Source: Trebonia sp963843745 (GTDB lineage: Bacteria; Actinomycetota; Actinomycetes; Streptosporangiales; Streptosporangiaceae). From it: DNA of 64,000 bases. The notes beneath the pieces are model-generated. The model searched no databases. It was not told the DNA's origin and was given only the letters and a program-made list of their open reading frames with translations. Location: contig CAWJLP010000007.1 of the NCBI GenBank assembly GCA_963843745.1, forward strand, positions 1,922,001-1,986,000, given 5' to 3'. Positions 50,246 through 58,813 of this stretch are shown piece after piece. The position numbers and the translations under genes are program-made. Within the stretch, counting starts at the first letter, position 1; each line of letters starts with the position of its first letter.

Positions 50246-51850
50246 CTAGGCCACGGGGAGGAGCTGGGCGGGTTCGCGGGCGTGGCGGTAGTCGCCGGAC
50301 AGCAGGCACGCGAGGGTGGCGAGGGCCCAGACCGTGGCGCGGTCCTGGTGCGGCGGGGTGAGCGCCTTTTCGGCCGCGGCGCGGTTCACCACGTCGTAGA
50401 GGCCGCCGGAGGCGCCCTGGTCGAGGGCGTAGTCGCGGAGGAACGTCGCGATCTCGCCGCCGTACTGGCGGCGCCAGTCGAAGGAGGCCTGGCCGGAACT
50501 CGCGGGCGCCTTGCCGGCGAGCGGGAGCTCGGTCAGCGGCGGGCACAGTTCGGCGAGGACGGCGCGGGACAGCTCGCCGCTGGTCCGGGTCGCGAGGGGG
50601 ACAGCGCGGGCCGCAAGCACCACCCGCTCGTCGAACAGCGGCTGGACCAGGCACTCCCTGATCAGGTACGCCTGCCGGGCGGCGGCCGACCAGCGGCCTG
50701 CCCGGTTCACCAGGTAGAAGTCGTCGAGCGCGCGCAGCGGGGCGCGGGCCAGCGCGCCGGTCCACGGGGCGAGGCTGGCCACGTACCCGGCGGCGGCACC
50801 GCGCCGCAGCAGGCCCAGGTGGCGGGTGGTGAGGCGGCGCAGCAGCTCGGCGGCGCGCAGGCCGGCGGCGCGGCGGCCCGCCGCGGTCTCGGCGTAGCCG
50901 CCGCGCAGCAGCTCCCCGCCGTGGCCGCCGGCGGTGACCGTCGCGGCGACAGCGACGGCCGGGTCGGGGCGGCCCACGTTCTCGAAGGCGGACAGCATCC
51001 CGTCGGCGACCAGCACCGTGGCCCTGATCCTGCCGATGACGTCGACCTGCTGCCCTGGCGCGGCGGGCACCCGCACGTCGTGGTGGATGCCCAGGACGCG
51101 GGCGACCTCGGCGGCGATCACCACGTCCGGGTGATCGGCGAACCCGTGTGTCCGCGCTCGCACCGGAACCCCGGCCTTGACCAGCGCGGCGGCCACTAGG
51201 CGGCTGTCCTTGCCGCCGGTAAGGCTCAGCTCGACGGGCTTGCCGCCCTCGCGCAGCAGCGCGACCGCGTCGACGAGCGCGGCGGCCACGCCAGCGGCAG
51301 CTCCGCGGGAGGGACCGCCGGCCGGGGCGGCAGCGGGCTCGGCGGCGGTACGGCTGGCGGCGCCGCTGAGCACCTGGATGATCGTGGACCGTGACAGGGC
51401 CGACACGCCGCGGTACGGGGTCGCCGAACCGAGGGGGAAACCCGGGTTGAGCAGGGCGCAGGCCAGCAGGGGGTCGTGGTCGTCGAGGCGGTCCGCGGTC
51501 CACGCGGCCCACATCGCGCGGTCGGAGAGGATGACCGCGCCCGCGACCTCGGCGACGTAGACGGGATCGACGCGGGTCGCGGTCGTCCGCGCGTACACGG
51601 GGGCACGGCCGCCGCCCGGGGCCGGCGTGCCCGGCCAGATCGTTCCCGCGTGCGAGGCGACCGGCAGGCCGGGCGCCAGGGCGGCGTCGGTGCCCCAGCG
51701 GAGCAGGGCGCCGCGGCCGTCGGGGGACTGCCAGGCCACTTCCGGCGGGCCGGGTACCGGCAGCACCGCGGGGTCGGCGGTCCGTGCGCGGCCGGTCAGC
51801 GCCGCGCACCGCTCCTGCGACGCGGCGCTGACCGCGAGCGTGAAGTACAT
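50246..51850 (-). CDS. asparagine synthetase-like amidotransferase
   Basis: The 534-residue protein has a C-terminal ATP pyrophosphatase domain with the PP-loop PVELSLTGGKDSRLVAAAL (residues about 215-233) and THGFADHPDVVIAAEVARVL, followed by the synthetase helices LDDFYLVNRAGRWSAAARQA. The N-terminal part is beta-rich and resembles a reduced glutaminase domain, but the nucleophile Cys at residue 2 is missing (MYFTLAV), so glutamine hydrolysis is unlikely. In this glycan locus it may amidate a sugar uronic acid; a general Asn synthetase is less likely. It lies six bases after the glycosyltransferase gene (51857-54109) on the same strand. Confidence 0.78.
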   Translation of the reverse strand: MYFTLAVSAASQERCAALTGRARTADPAVLPVPGPPEVAWQSPDGRGALLRWGTDAALAPGLPVASHAGTIWPGTPAPGGGRAPVYARTTATRVDPVYVAEVAGAVILSDRAMWAAWTADRLDDHDPLLACALLNPGFPLGSATPYRGVSALSRSTIIQVLSGAASRTAAEPAAAPAGGPSRGAAAGVAAALVDAVALLREGGKPVELSLTGGKDSRLVAAALVKAGVPVRARTHGFADHPDVVIAAEVARVLGIHHDVRVPAAPGQQVDVIGRIRATVLVADGMLSAFENVGRPDPAVAVAATVTAGGHGGELLRGGYAETAAGRRAAGLRAAELLRRLTTRHLGLLRRGAAAGYVASLAPWTGALARAPLRALDDFYLVNRAGRWSAAARQAYLIRECLVQPLFDERVVLAARAVPLATRTSGELSRAVLAELCPPLTELPLAGKAPASSGQASFDWRRQYGGEIATFLRDYALDQGASGGLYDVVNRAAAEKALTPPHQDRATVWALATLACLLSGDYRHAREPAQLLPVA

Positions 51851-51856
51851 TTCCGG

Positions 51857-54109
51857 TCAGCCGGGAGCCCGGGCACCAGACAGCTCGTAGGCCGGTCCCG
51901 CGCCCGGCGCCAGGTCAGTGGTGAGCAGCCGCTGCCAGCTGCGGCACACCGAGTCCAGCTCGAACCCCCGCGCCTGCTCGTGCGCCTCCCGCCCGGCCGC
52001 GCGCCAGTCGTCAGGCGAAGCGAGCGAGGCGATGAACGCTGCCATCTCGGCCGGCGTCTCGCGTATCCACCGCGGGTCGTAGATCGTTTCGGCGCCCGGC
52101 CAGTGCCTGATCACCGGCACCGCGCCGGAGGCCATGCCCTCGGCGGGCGCGACGTGGAACGACTCGTCGTCGCTGGTGGACAGCACGAAACCGACCCGGC
52201 GCAGCCACGCGGCCACGTCGGGTCCCGCGTCGTCGAACACCACCGCGTCGCGCAGCAGCGGCGACCGCTGGACCCGGCGCAGCACGGCCGAGTAGTGCTC
52301 ACGCTCGGCCGGGAGCTGCCACACCCACCAGTGCTCCCACGGCATCCGCGACTTGACGTACAGCAGGTACCTGTCGTCGTCGCGGCGCAGCTCCTCGAGC
52401 ACGTCCAGCGCCAGGTCCAGCCGCTTGCGCGACGGCACGATGCCGATGATTCCGAGGTGGTACTGGGCGCCGTCCAGCTTCGCCCGGTCCAGCTGGGACA
52501 CGTCGACGAAGTTCGGCACCGCCGCCACCTTGGCGGCCGGCCAGCCAGTGTGCTCCCTGGTCAGCTGGGCATAGTGCTCGCTGACGCAGATCACCTGGTC
52601 GACGTTGCCGATCTTCACCTGGCCCGGGTAGTGCGAGTACAGCTCGAACCGGTGCAGGTGGACGATCAGCCGGGAGTCGCGGCGCTTGTGGCGGCTGTAC
52701 CAGACGGCGTTCGGGCCGCACCACTCGCAGATGACCACGTCGGCCCAGTCGGCCAGCTCCTTGGAGACGTGCTCGTCGTGCTCGCCGAGCGACGCCCACT
52801 GGTCGACCCGGATCTCGAGGCCAGGCTGGAGCTTGAAGTACGCGATCAGCGGGGTGAAAAACTTCAGGTCGTGGCCCGCGATGACCACCCGCAGCGGCGG
52901 ACTCGCGGGGGCCGCATCCGGGCCGTCGCCGCCGGTGCCCACCGCCCGCGCCAGGTAGCCGCGCAGCCGATCCGCGGCCTTGTCCAGCGTGAACTCCCGG
53001 GCCGCGGCGGACGTCCTGGCCGCCGCGAGGGCGAAGACGGCGGGGTCGGCGGCGCACGCCGCCGCCGCGTCCGCGACGTCGTCCAGGCTGGCGGCGAACA
53101 GCGGGTAGTCGGCGCCGAGCAGCGCCTCGTGCATCGGCGTCCTGTTCAGGATCACCGGCAGCCCCAGCTGGCCGAACTCCAGCACCTTGGTCGACAGCTC
53201 CAGCGACGCGTCGAGGTCCGGGTGCCGCCAGGACAGCCCGATGTCACAGCCAGCGGCCAGCCGCATCGCCCCGGCGCGCGGCTGCCCGCCATGCCAGATC
53301 ACGCCGGGGACGGCAGGCGTCCCCACCTCGCCGAGGGCCGCGCGCATCCGCCGCTTGTAGCCCGCGTCCCGCGGGTCGTCGTGCACCTTGTCGCCGACCA
53401 TGTGCACCTCGGCGGGGACCCCCCGGCTGGCCAGCAAAGAAGGCAGCCGGGTCATCTCCAGCGTGTTCCATCGCGGCGCGAACTTGCCCGTGTAGACGAG
53501 CTTCAGTGGGACGCGAGGCGAAGCAGCCGTACGTTCCGGAAAATCGAGAGCAGGGAGCACGGGCGGGAACAGGACGGACTTACCGCAAGCGGCCGCGACG
53601 CTGCCTTCGAGGAAGCAGCGCAGTTCCTCGGTCTGGCAGAGCAGGTAGCGGGAGGCCTTCGCGATCGCGGTGAGGTCCTCGGCCGCCTTCGGGGTCACCG
53701 CGGGGATGGCCTGCGGGACGTCGGTCAGGTACGACCACAGCCGCCCGTCGAAGGCGCCGTCGCGGGCGGCAGCAGAGACCAGCGCCCGGCCGCGGAGCAC
53801 CACCAGGTCGTGGCGGCGGCCGTCGTCGACGGCGGCGAGCACGCCGACGGCCTGGGCGACGGTGAGGCTGGCGTCGGTGAGTTCCGGCAGGAGCTGTTCG
53901 GCGTGCGGGCTGCGAATGGTGACCGCCTCGACGTCGCGCAGCGGCGCGATGAGCCGGTCGGTGCGGACCTGGGCCTTCAGCACCAGCGTGACCGCGCACC
54001 CGGCGGCGGCGAGGGCCTGGGTCATCGACTGCAGCCAGATGGCCGAGCCGTCGAGCAGGTTCATGTCGACGTCGGCGTAGACCAGGGCGCTGGGTCGGGT
54101 TCCGGACAC
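51857..54109 (-). CDS. two-module glycosyltransferase
   Basis: This protein of about 750 residues has two tandem GT-B-like modules. The first (residues 5-350) has SALVYADVDMNLLDGSAIWL, LVYTGKFAPRWNTLEMTRLP and the acceptor block ELSTKVLEFGQLGLPVILNR. The second (from 380) has RVVIAGHDLKFFTPLIAYFK, VICEWCGPNAVWYSRHK, HLGIIGIVPSRKRLDLALDV and the GT4-type E-rich site STSDDESFHVAPAEGMASGA. Two transferases in one chain may build two linkages in turn. GTG 54109 has AAGGAG 11 bases upstream; ATG 54136 is an alternative with no such site. It lies between the 595-residue protein and the Asn-synthetase-like gene on one transcript. Confidence 0.8.
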   Translation of the reverse strand: MSGTRPSALVYADVDMNLLDGSAIWLQSMTQALAAAGCAVTLVLKAQVRTDRLIAPLRDVEAVTIRSPHAEQLLPELTDASLTVAQAVGVLAAVDDGRRHDLVVLRGRALVSAAARDGAFDGRLWSYLTDVPQAIPAVTPKAAEDLTAIAKASRYLLCQTEELRCFLEGSVAAACGKSVLFPPVLPALDFPERTAASPRVPLKLVYTGKFAPRWNTLEMTRLPSLLASRGVPAEVHMVGDKVHDDPRDAGYKRRMRAALGEVGTPAVPGVIWHGGQPRAGAMRLAAGCDIGLSWRHPDLDASLELSTKVLEFGQLGLPVILNRTPMHEALLGADYPLFAASLDDVADAAAACAADPAVFALAAARTSAAAREFTLDKAADRLRGYLARAVGTGGDGPDAAPASPPLRVVIAGHDLKFFTPLIAYFKLQPGLEIRVDQWASLGEHDEHVSKELADWADVVICEWCGPNAVWYSRHKRRDSRLIVHLHRFELYSHYPGQVKIGNVDQVICVSEHYAQLTREHTGWPAAKVAAVPNFVDVSQLDRAKLDGAQYHLGIIGIVPSRKRLDLALDVLEELRRDDDRYLLYVKSRMPWEHWWVWQLPAEREHYSAVLRRVQRSPLLRDAVVFDDAGPDVAAWLRRVGFVLSTSDDESFHVAPAEGMASGAVPVIRHWPGAETIYDPRWIRETPAEMAAFIASLASPDDWRAAGREAHEQARGFELDSVCRSWQRLLTTDLAPGAGPAYELSGARAPG

Positions 54110-54140
54110 TGTGGGTGTCGCTCCTTGTCCGTGCATCGCG

Positions 54141-55928
54141 TTACCTGGGGATCGTGAACAGCCGCAGCCCGTGGCTGCCCCAGTCGTCCAGCGGCGGGCC
54201 TTCCGGCGCGAGCAGGTCGCGCCGGACGAGGCAGGGGGTCTTGTCGAGCCACGAGGCGAACTCATACTCACCGGTGCCGAACCCGATCGCGTCCGCCTGG
54301 GAGCATTCCCGCGCGCAGGCCAGGTCGAGCAGGTAGCTGTCCGCCAGGACCGCGGCGCTCACCGGATCCCACGGGGCCAGCCACGGAGCGCTGGCCAGCC
54401 GCGCCAGCGGCCGCGCCCAGTCAGGGCCGGCCGTGATCGCCTCATCGGTCGTCACGACGCGGATGCCGTGGTCGGTGAGCGTGCCGAGCGCGTCCCGCAC
54501 GCCCGTGGTCTCGGCGGCGTGGACGGTGCCGGTGGCGGCGACCAGCTCGGCGGGGCGCAGCCGCTGGGCGAGCAGCGCCGCCGCCAGCTGGCGGGCGTGT
54601 TCGGCGCTGGTCACGGCGTCGAGCACCGCGATCTGCCTGCCGCCGACCAGCCCGGCGGGGACGCCCGCCGCCCGGGCGATCGCGGTCAGCCGGGCGGGGG
54701 TCGCGTGGCTGATGAAGACGTCCCGCAGCTCGCGGCGGATCTCGGTCAGCGACAGCGGGCTGGCGGTGCGGGCCTTGTCGAGCTCGGCGCGCACCGCGTC
54801 GGCGTCCAGGCCGGAGCCGAGCGGGCCGATCACCCGGGCGCCGCAGGCGAGCTGCTCGCGAGCCTGGTCGGCGGAGGCGGTGACGAACACCGCGTGCTCC
54901 CGGTAGAGGGCCGGCAGGCCGCGCCAGGACCCGGCGGCGGCCGCCGCCAGCCGCACCGGCGCGTCGCGTCCGCCGGTCAGCGAGTCGAGCAGGGCGCGGA
55001 CGGCGGGCGCCTCCCGCGGGTCCCTGACCCCGGCGTACAGCGGGTCCGTCGGCCGGGCGGCGGACACCCCGACCGGGTTGAACCGCGCGAGCTGCACGCC
55101 GAGGCCGCCGTCCACCACCGCGTCGCAGCTGGGCGCGAGCCAGCCGAGACCGGGCAGGAGGGAGGGCGGGACGTTCCGCAGCAGGACGACGGGCTTGCCG
55201 AGGGACCGGGCCATGACGACCATCCGGGCCAGCCGCCGGCCCCGGTCGGCGGCCGCCGGGTCGGTGGCGTACGCCCACGGCTGGCCGGGGAGCAGCGCCG
55301 CGGCCTCGATCAGCACGAGGTCGGCGCCGGTGCCCTCGAGCACCACGTCGGCGTCGTGCGGCAGCAGCGGGTGCACCACCGCGTCGGGCGCGAGCGTGGC
55401 GCAGCCGAGCGCGCTGAGCGCGCCGGTGACCACGAGCCCGCCCGCGGCGCCGCTGACGCCGCCGGGGCCGGTGACCCCGGACAGCGCGAGCGCCGGGTCG
55501 TGAACCGACAGCACCCCCGGAGCGGTCAGCGCGGACAGGAACCGTTCCCCGGTCCCGGCCAGGTCGGTGAGCTGCGCGGACGCCAGCGCGGTGGCGGCGT
55601 TGGCGGCCCCGCTCTTCGGGATGCCGCGCTCGCGCCACAGCCGGTACAGGTCCCGCGGCAGCTGCGCGCCGCGCGGCCAGGGGCGGTGCGCGGCGTTCGC
55701 GATGATGCGGCCGAACCGCATCGTAGAGGACTGTTCAAGCGCCGACAGCCGGGCCTGGGTCATGGCCAGCTGCATCCGGGTGTCACGGAGCTGGCGGGCG
55801 AGCCGCTCGCGTTCCGCGGCCATCCCGGCGTCGTCGGACAGGCCGACGCCGGCGGACCGGCCCGTGTCCGCCGGCGTGTCCTGGCCTTGAGCGCCGTACA
55901 GGGCGCCCGCCGGCGTCATGTCGGTCAT
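54141..55928 (-). CDS. unassigned glycan-locus protein with N-terminal coiled coil
   Basis: The 595-residue protein begins with a short coiled coil (MAAERERLARQLRDTRMQLA, then TQARLSALEQSS), a linker TMRFGRIIANAAHRPWPRGA seen before or after glycosyltransferase domains, and then alternating alpha/beta regions with ADLVLIEAAALLPGQPWAYA, LARMVVMARSLGKPVVLLRN and HAVFVTASADQAREQLACGA, which recall the CgeB/DUF3880-type transferases. I do not assign activity. Its ATG at 55928 overlaps the wecB stop by four bases, so it is translated with wecB; its stop is five bases before the next gene's first possible start. Confidence 0.65.
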   Translation of the reverse strand: MTDMTPAGALYGAQGQDTPADTGRSAGVGLSDDAGMAAERERLARQLRDTRMQLAMTQARLSALEQSSTMRFGRIIANAAHRPWPRGAQLPRDLYRLWRERGIPKSGAANAATALASAQLTDLAGTGERFLSALTAPGVLSVHDPALALSGVTGPGGVSGAAGGLVVTGALSALGCATLAPDAVVHPLLPHDADVVLEGTGADLVLIEAAALLPGQPWAYATDPAAADRGRRLARMVVMARSLGKPVVLLRNVPPSLLPGLGWLAPSCDAVVDGGLGVQLARFNPVGVSAARPTDPLYAGVRDPREAPAVRALLDSLTGGRDAPVRLAAAAAGSWRGLPALYREHAVFVTASADQAREQLACGARVIGPLGSGLDADAVRAELDKARTASPLSLTEIRRELRDVFISHATPARLTAIARAAGVPAGLVGGRQIAVLDAVTSAEHARQLAAALLAQRLRPAELVAATGTVHAAETTGVRDALGTLTDHGIRVVTTDEAITAGPDWARPLARLASAPWLAPWDPVSAAVLADSYLLDLACARECSQADAIGFGTGEYEFASWLDKTPCLVRRDLLAPEGPPLDDWGSHGLRLFTIPR

Positions 55929-57011
55929 GCTGCCTTCAGCCACGTCGTGATGACCCGGGCGATCCGCGGCCCGGCGTGGCCGTCCCACAGCGGCGGGAGC
56001 TCTCCGGTGTACGGGCCGTCGTCGCACGCCTTGAGCACCGCGGCGGCCAGCTCGTCCCTGGTGATGAGCCGGTTGCTGCCGCTGGTGACGGTGATCGGGC
56101 GCTCGGTGTTGGGGCGCAGTGTGAGGCAGGGCACGCGAAGCAGCGTAGTCTCCTCTTGCACGCCGCCCGAATCGGTTACGACCGCCGACGCGCCGCGCAC
56201 CAGCGACATGAACTCGAGGTAGCCCAGCGGGTCGATCACGCGGACCCGCGGCGCGTCGAGAAGGCCCGCCGCGGCAAGCGTGGCGCGGCCGCGCGGGTGC
56301 AGCGGGATGACCACGTTCGAGCTCGGCCGCGACCTCGTGCAAGGCGCTGACGAGTTCCCGGGCGCGATCAGGCGAGTCGACGTTCGCCGGCCGGTGCAGG
56401 GTGGCGACCACGTACCGCCGGTCCCCGAGACCGTGCGAGGTACGCGCGGCCTCCGCGTCGAACTTGGGCAGGTTCGCCAGCAGCGTGTCGATCATCGGGT
56501 TGCCGACGAAGTGCACGGCGCCGGCGGGCCGCCCCTCGCGCGCCAGGTACCCGATCGCCTCAGGGGACGTTACGAACAGCAGCGAGCACAGCTGGTCGGT
56601 GAGCCGCCTGTTGATCTCCTCGGGCATGGTGTCGTCGAAGCTGCGCAGCCCCGCCTCGACGTGCGCGAGCGGGACGCCGAGCTTGGCCCCGGCGAGCGAC
56701 GCCCCGATCGTCGAGTTCACGTCGCCGTACACGACCGCGAGCGCGGGCGGCGTCCGCGTGAATTCCTCCTCCATGCCGACCATGACCTCAGCGGTCTGCC
56801 TGGCCTGCGTGCCCGACCCGACGCCGAGGTTGACGTCCGGCCGCGGCAGGCCGAGCTGCACGAAGAAAATCTCCGACATGCGCTCGTCGTAATGCTGCCC
56901 GGTGTGCACCACACGCTGCGCATGACCGAGCGCGGCCAGCGCCCGGATCACCGGCGCGGCCTTGACGAAATTCGGCCTGGCCCCGAGCACGTGCGTGATC
57001 GTGCCGCCCAA
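55925..57011 (-). pseudogene. wecB: UDP-GlcNAc 2-epimerase (WecB/MnaA), one frameshift
   Basis: WecB interconverts UDP-GlcNAc and UDP-ManNAc. The reading begins ITHVLGARPNFVKAAPVIRA, then HTGQHYDERMSEIFFVQLGL, VYGDVNSTIGASLAGAKLGV and HVEAGLRSFDDTMPEEINRR. Near 56318 the frame changes and continues VVIPLHPRGRATLAAAG, VRVIDPLGYLEFMSLVRGAS and VVTDSGGVQEETTLLRVPCL, ending at 55925. One extra base (or two lost) explains it. Without correction the first frame runs on into the next gene as a false fusion. TTG 57011 with GGAGGT three bases upstream is the likely start. If the shift is an error, this is an intact 361-residue enzyme. Confidence 0.85.
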
Positions 57012-57052
57012 GTTACCTCCCTGCGGTCGCACCACGGCTAATATCTCCCCGC

Positions 57053-58771
57053 GTGACTGTACAGCCGACGCCGCGCGCGGTAGTGCTCGCCGTGTCCGTG
57101 ACACTGCGGCACGTGGCAGATGATCCGGTCCGGGCCCTGACGCTGGCCTGGAGGGCGCTGCCTGCCCCGATGCGCCGCTGGATCAGGCTCGCGGGCCCCT
57201 ACGGCCGGGCGGCGGCGCTGTGGGGCGCCGGGGACCGGCGCGCGGCGCTGACCGCCCTGGAAGGCCGCCCGGCCCGGCTGGCCGCGTTCAGCCTGGCCGT
57301 GGACCAGCCGCAGGTCGCCCGCTCCGCCGTGGCCCGCTTGTCGGAACGCAGCGGTGCCCGGCCCAGGCTCGCCGCCCGGCTGGCCTACCGGGAGGGCCGG
57401 CTGACCGACGCGATTCGCGCGCTCGACGGCGCGCGCGGCTGGCGGGCGGCCCGGATGCGGCGCTGGCTCCGGGCCGAGACCGGCATGCTCGAGCCGGACC
57501 GCCTGCACATCCCGGAGCTTCCCGCTGCCGGGAACCGCCGGCCCGGCACCATCCTGCACATCGTCACCGACGCGCTGCCGTCGACCAGCGCCGGCTACAC
57601 CATCCGCACCCAGGAGATCGCCGTCGCCCAGCGCGCCGACGGCGGTGCCCCCCGGCTCGACCCGCACGTCGTCACCAGGATCGGCTTCCCAGTCACGGCC
57701 GGCGCGATCGACGGCCGCCGCCTGGTGACCGTCGACGGCATCCCGTACCACCGGCTGCTGCCGTGGGTCATGCCCGGCCGCGCGGACACGATCGCGGCCG
57801 ACGGCCTCAAGCACGCGGCCCGCCTGGTCACCGAGGTCAGGCCCAGCGTGCTGCACGCGGCCAGCAACTACTCCAACGCGCTGATCGCGCTCGCGCTGCG
57901 CGACGCCACCCAGCTGCCGGTGGTGTACGAGGTGCGCGGCTTCTGGGAGGACACCTGGCTGTCCAGGCACAGCGCCGGCGCCACCAGCGACCTGTGGCAC
58001 AGCGACCGCTACGTGCGCAGCCGCGCCCTCGAGACGCACTGCATGCGGGCCGCCGACCTGGTGGTGACGCTGGGCGAGGCGATGCGCGACGAGATCGCCG
58101 GACGGGGCATCGACCCGGCGAACATCCTCATCGTCCCGAACGGAGTCAGCAGCGAGTTCCTGCAGCCGCTGCCCGACCCCGCGGCGCTCAAGAGCCAGCT
58201 CGGCATCGACGACGGCGAGCACGTCGTCGGCCTCGTCTCCAGCCTGGTCGCGCACGAGGGCATCGGCACGCTGCTCGCGGCCGTGAAGATCCTTAACGAC
58301 CGCGGCGTCCCGACCCGCGCGCTGATCGTCGGCGACGGCCCGGACCGCGGCACGCTCCAGCGCCATGCCGGCCAGCTCGGCCTGGACGCCATCTTCACCG
58401 GACGCGTGCCGATGGCGAAAGTCCGTGACTATCACGCCGTCCTCGATGTCTTCGTCGTCCCCCGCACCCCGGACCGAGTATGCCAGCTTGTCACCCCGCT
58501 GAAGCCGGTCGAAGCGATGGCCAGCGGCCTGCCGGTCGTGGTCAGCGGGGTCAGGGCGCTCGGCGAGATCGTGCAGGACAAGGTGACCGGGCTCCTGTTC
58601 CCCCCGCTGGACGCCGAGGCGCTCGCGGACGCCCTCCAGCTGCTGCTCGGCAACCCGGAACTGCGCAGGGAACTGGGCGCCAACGCGAAGCAATGGGTGG
58701 CCAGGGACCGCACCTGGGAGCACAACGCGGCCCGGTACCGTGACGCGTACACCCGCCTCGGCGCGCTCTGA
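57053..58771 (+). CDS. GT4-family glycosyltransferase with helical N-terminal extension
   Basis: The 572-residue protein starts with a 165-residue Arg/Ala-rich helical region that looks TPR-like (SAVARLSERSGARPRLAARL, YREGRLTDAIRALDGARG). From residue 165 it has a GT-B fold of family 4: ILHIVTDALPSTSAGYTIRT, LPVVYEVRGFWEDTWLSRHS, the hinge NILIVPNGVSSEFLQPLPDP and VGLVSSLVAHEGIGTLLAAV, and the donor site LVTPLKPVEAMASGLPVVVS. The GTG start at 57053 is divergent from wecB (about 40 bases apart). It precedes the sugar dehydrogenase gene by 42 bases. Confidence 0.87.
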   Translation: MTVQPTPRAVVLAVSVTLRHVADDPVRALTLAWRALPAPMRRWIRLAGPYGRAAALWGAGDRRAALTALEGRPARLAAFSLAVDQPQVARSAVARLSERSGARPRLAARLAYREGRLTDAIRALDGARGWRAARMRRWLRAETGMLEPDRLHIPELPAAGNRRPGTILHIVTDALPSTSAGYTIRTQEIAVAQRADGGAPRLDPHVVTRIGFPVTAGAIDGRRLVTVDGIPYHRLLPWVMPGRADTIAADGLKHAARLVTEVRPSVLHAASNYSNALIALALRDATQLPVVYEVRGFWEDTWLSRHSAGATSDLWHSDRYVRSRALETHCMRAADLVVTLGEAMRDEIAGRGIDPANILIVPNGVSSEFLQPLPDPAALKSQLGIDDGEHVVGLVSSLVAHEGIGTLLAAVKILNDRGVPTRALIVGDGPDRGTLQRHAGQLGLDAIFTGRVPMAKVRDYHAVLDVFVVPRTPDRVCQLVTPLKPVEAMASGLPVVVSGVRALGEIVQDKVTGLLFPPLDAEALADALQLLLGNPELRRELGANAKQWVARDRTWEHNAARYRDAYTRLGAL

Positions 58772-58813
58772 TCACCTACCATGAAGGGTCATCGCGCGAG
58801 GAGGACCTGCACC

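Noticed and set aside
51476..54157. Open frame of 893 codons on the plus strand opposite the glycosyltransferase and Asn-synthetase-like genes
   Set aside because: The real genes on the minus strand have clear motifs; this frame is a GC-rich shadow with biased composition.
54141..57104. A 987-residue fusion of an epimerase N terminus with a second protein
   Set aside because: The middle part (after the epimerase residues ending near 56320) is out-of-frame sequence; the true epimerase C terminus is in another frame and ends exactly at the start of the second gene.
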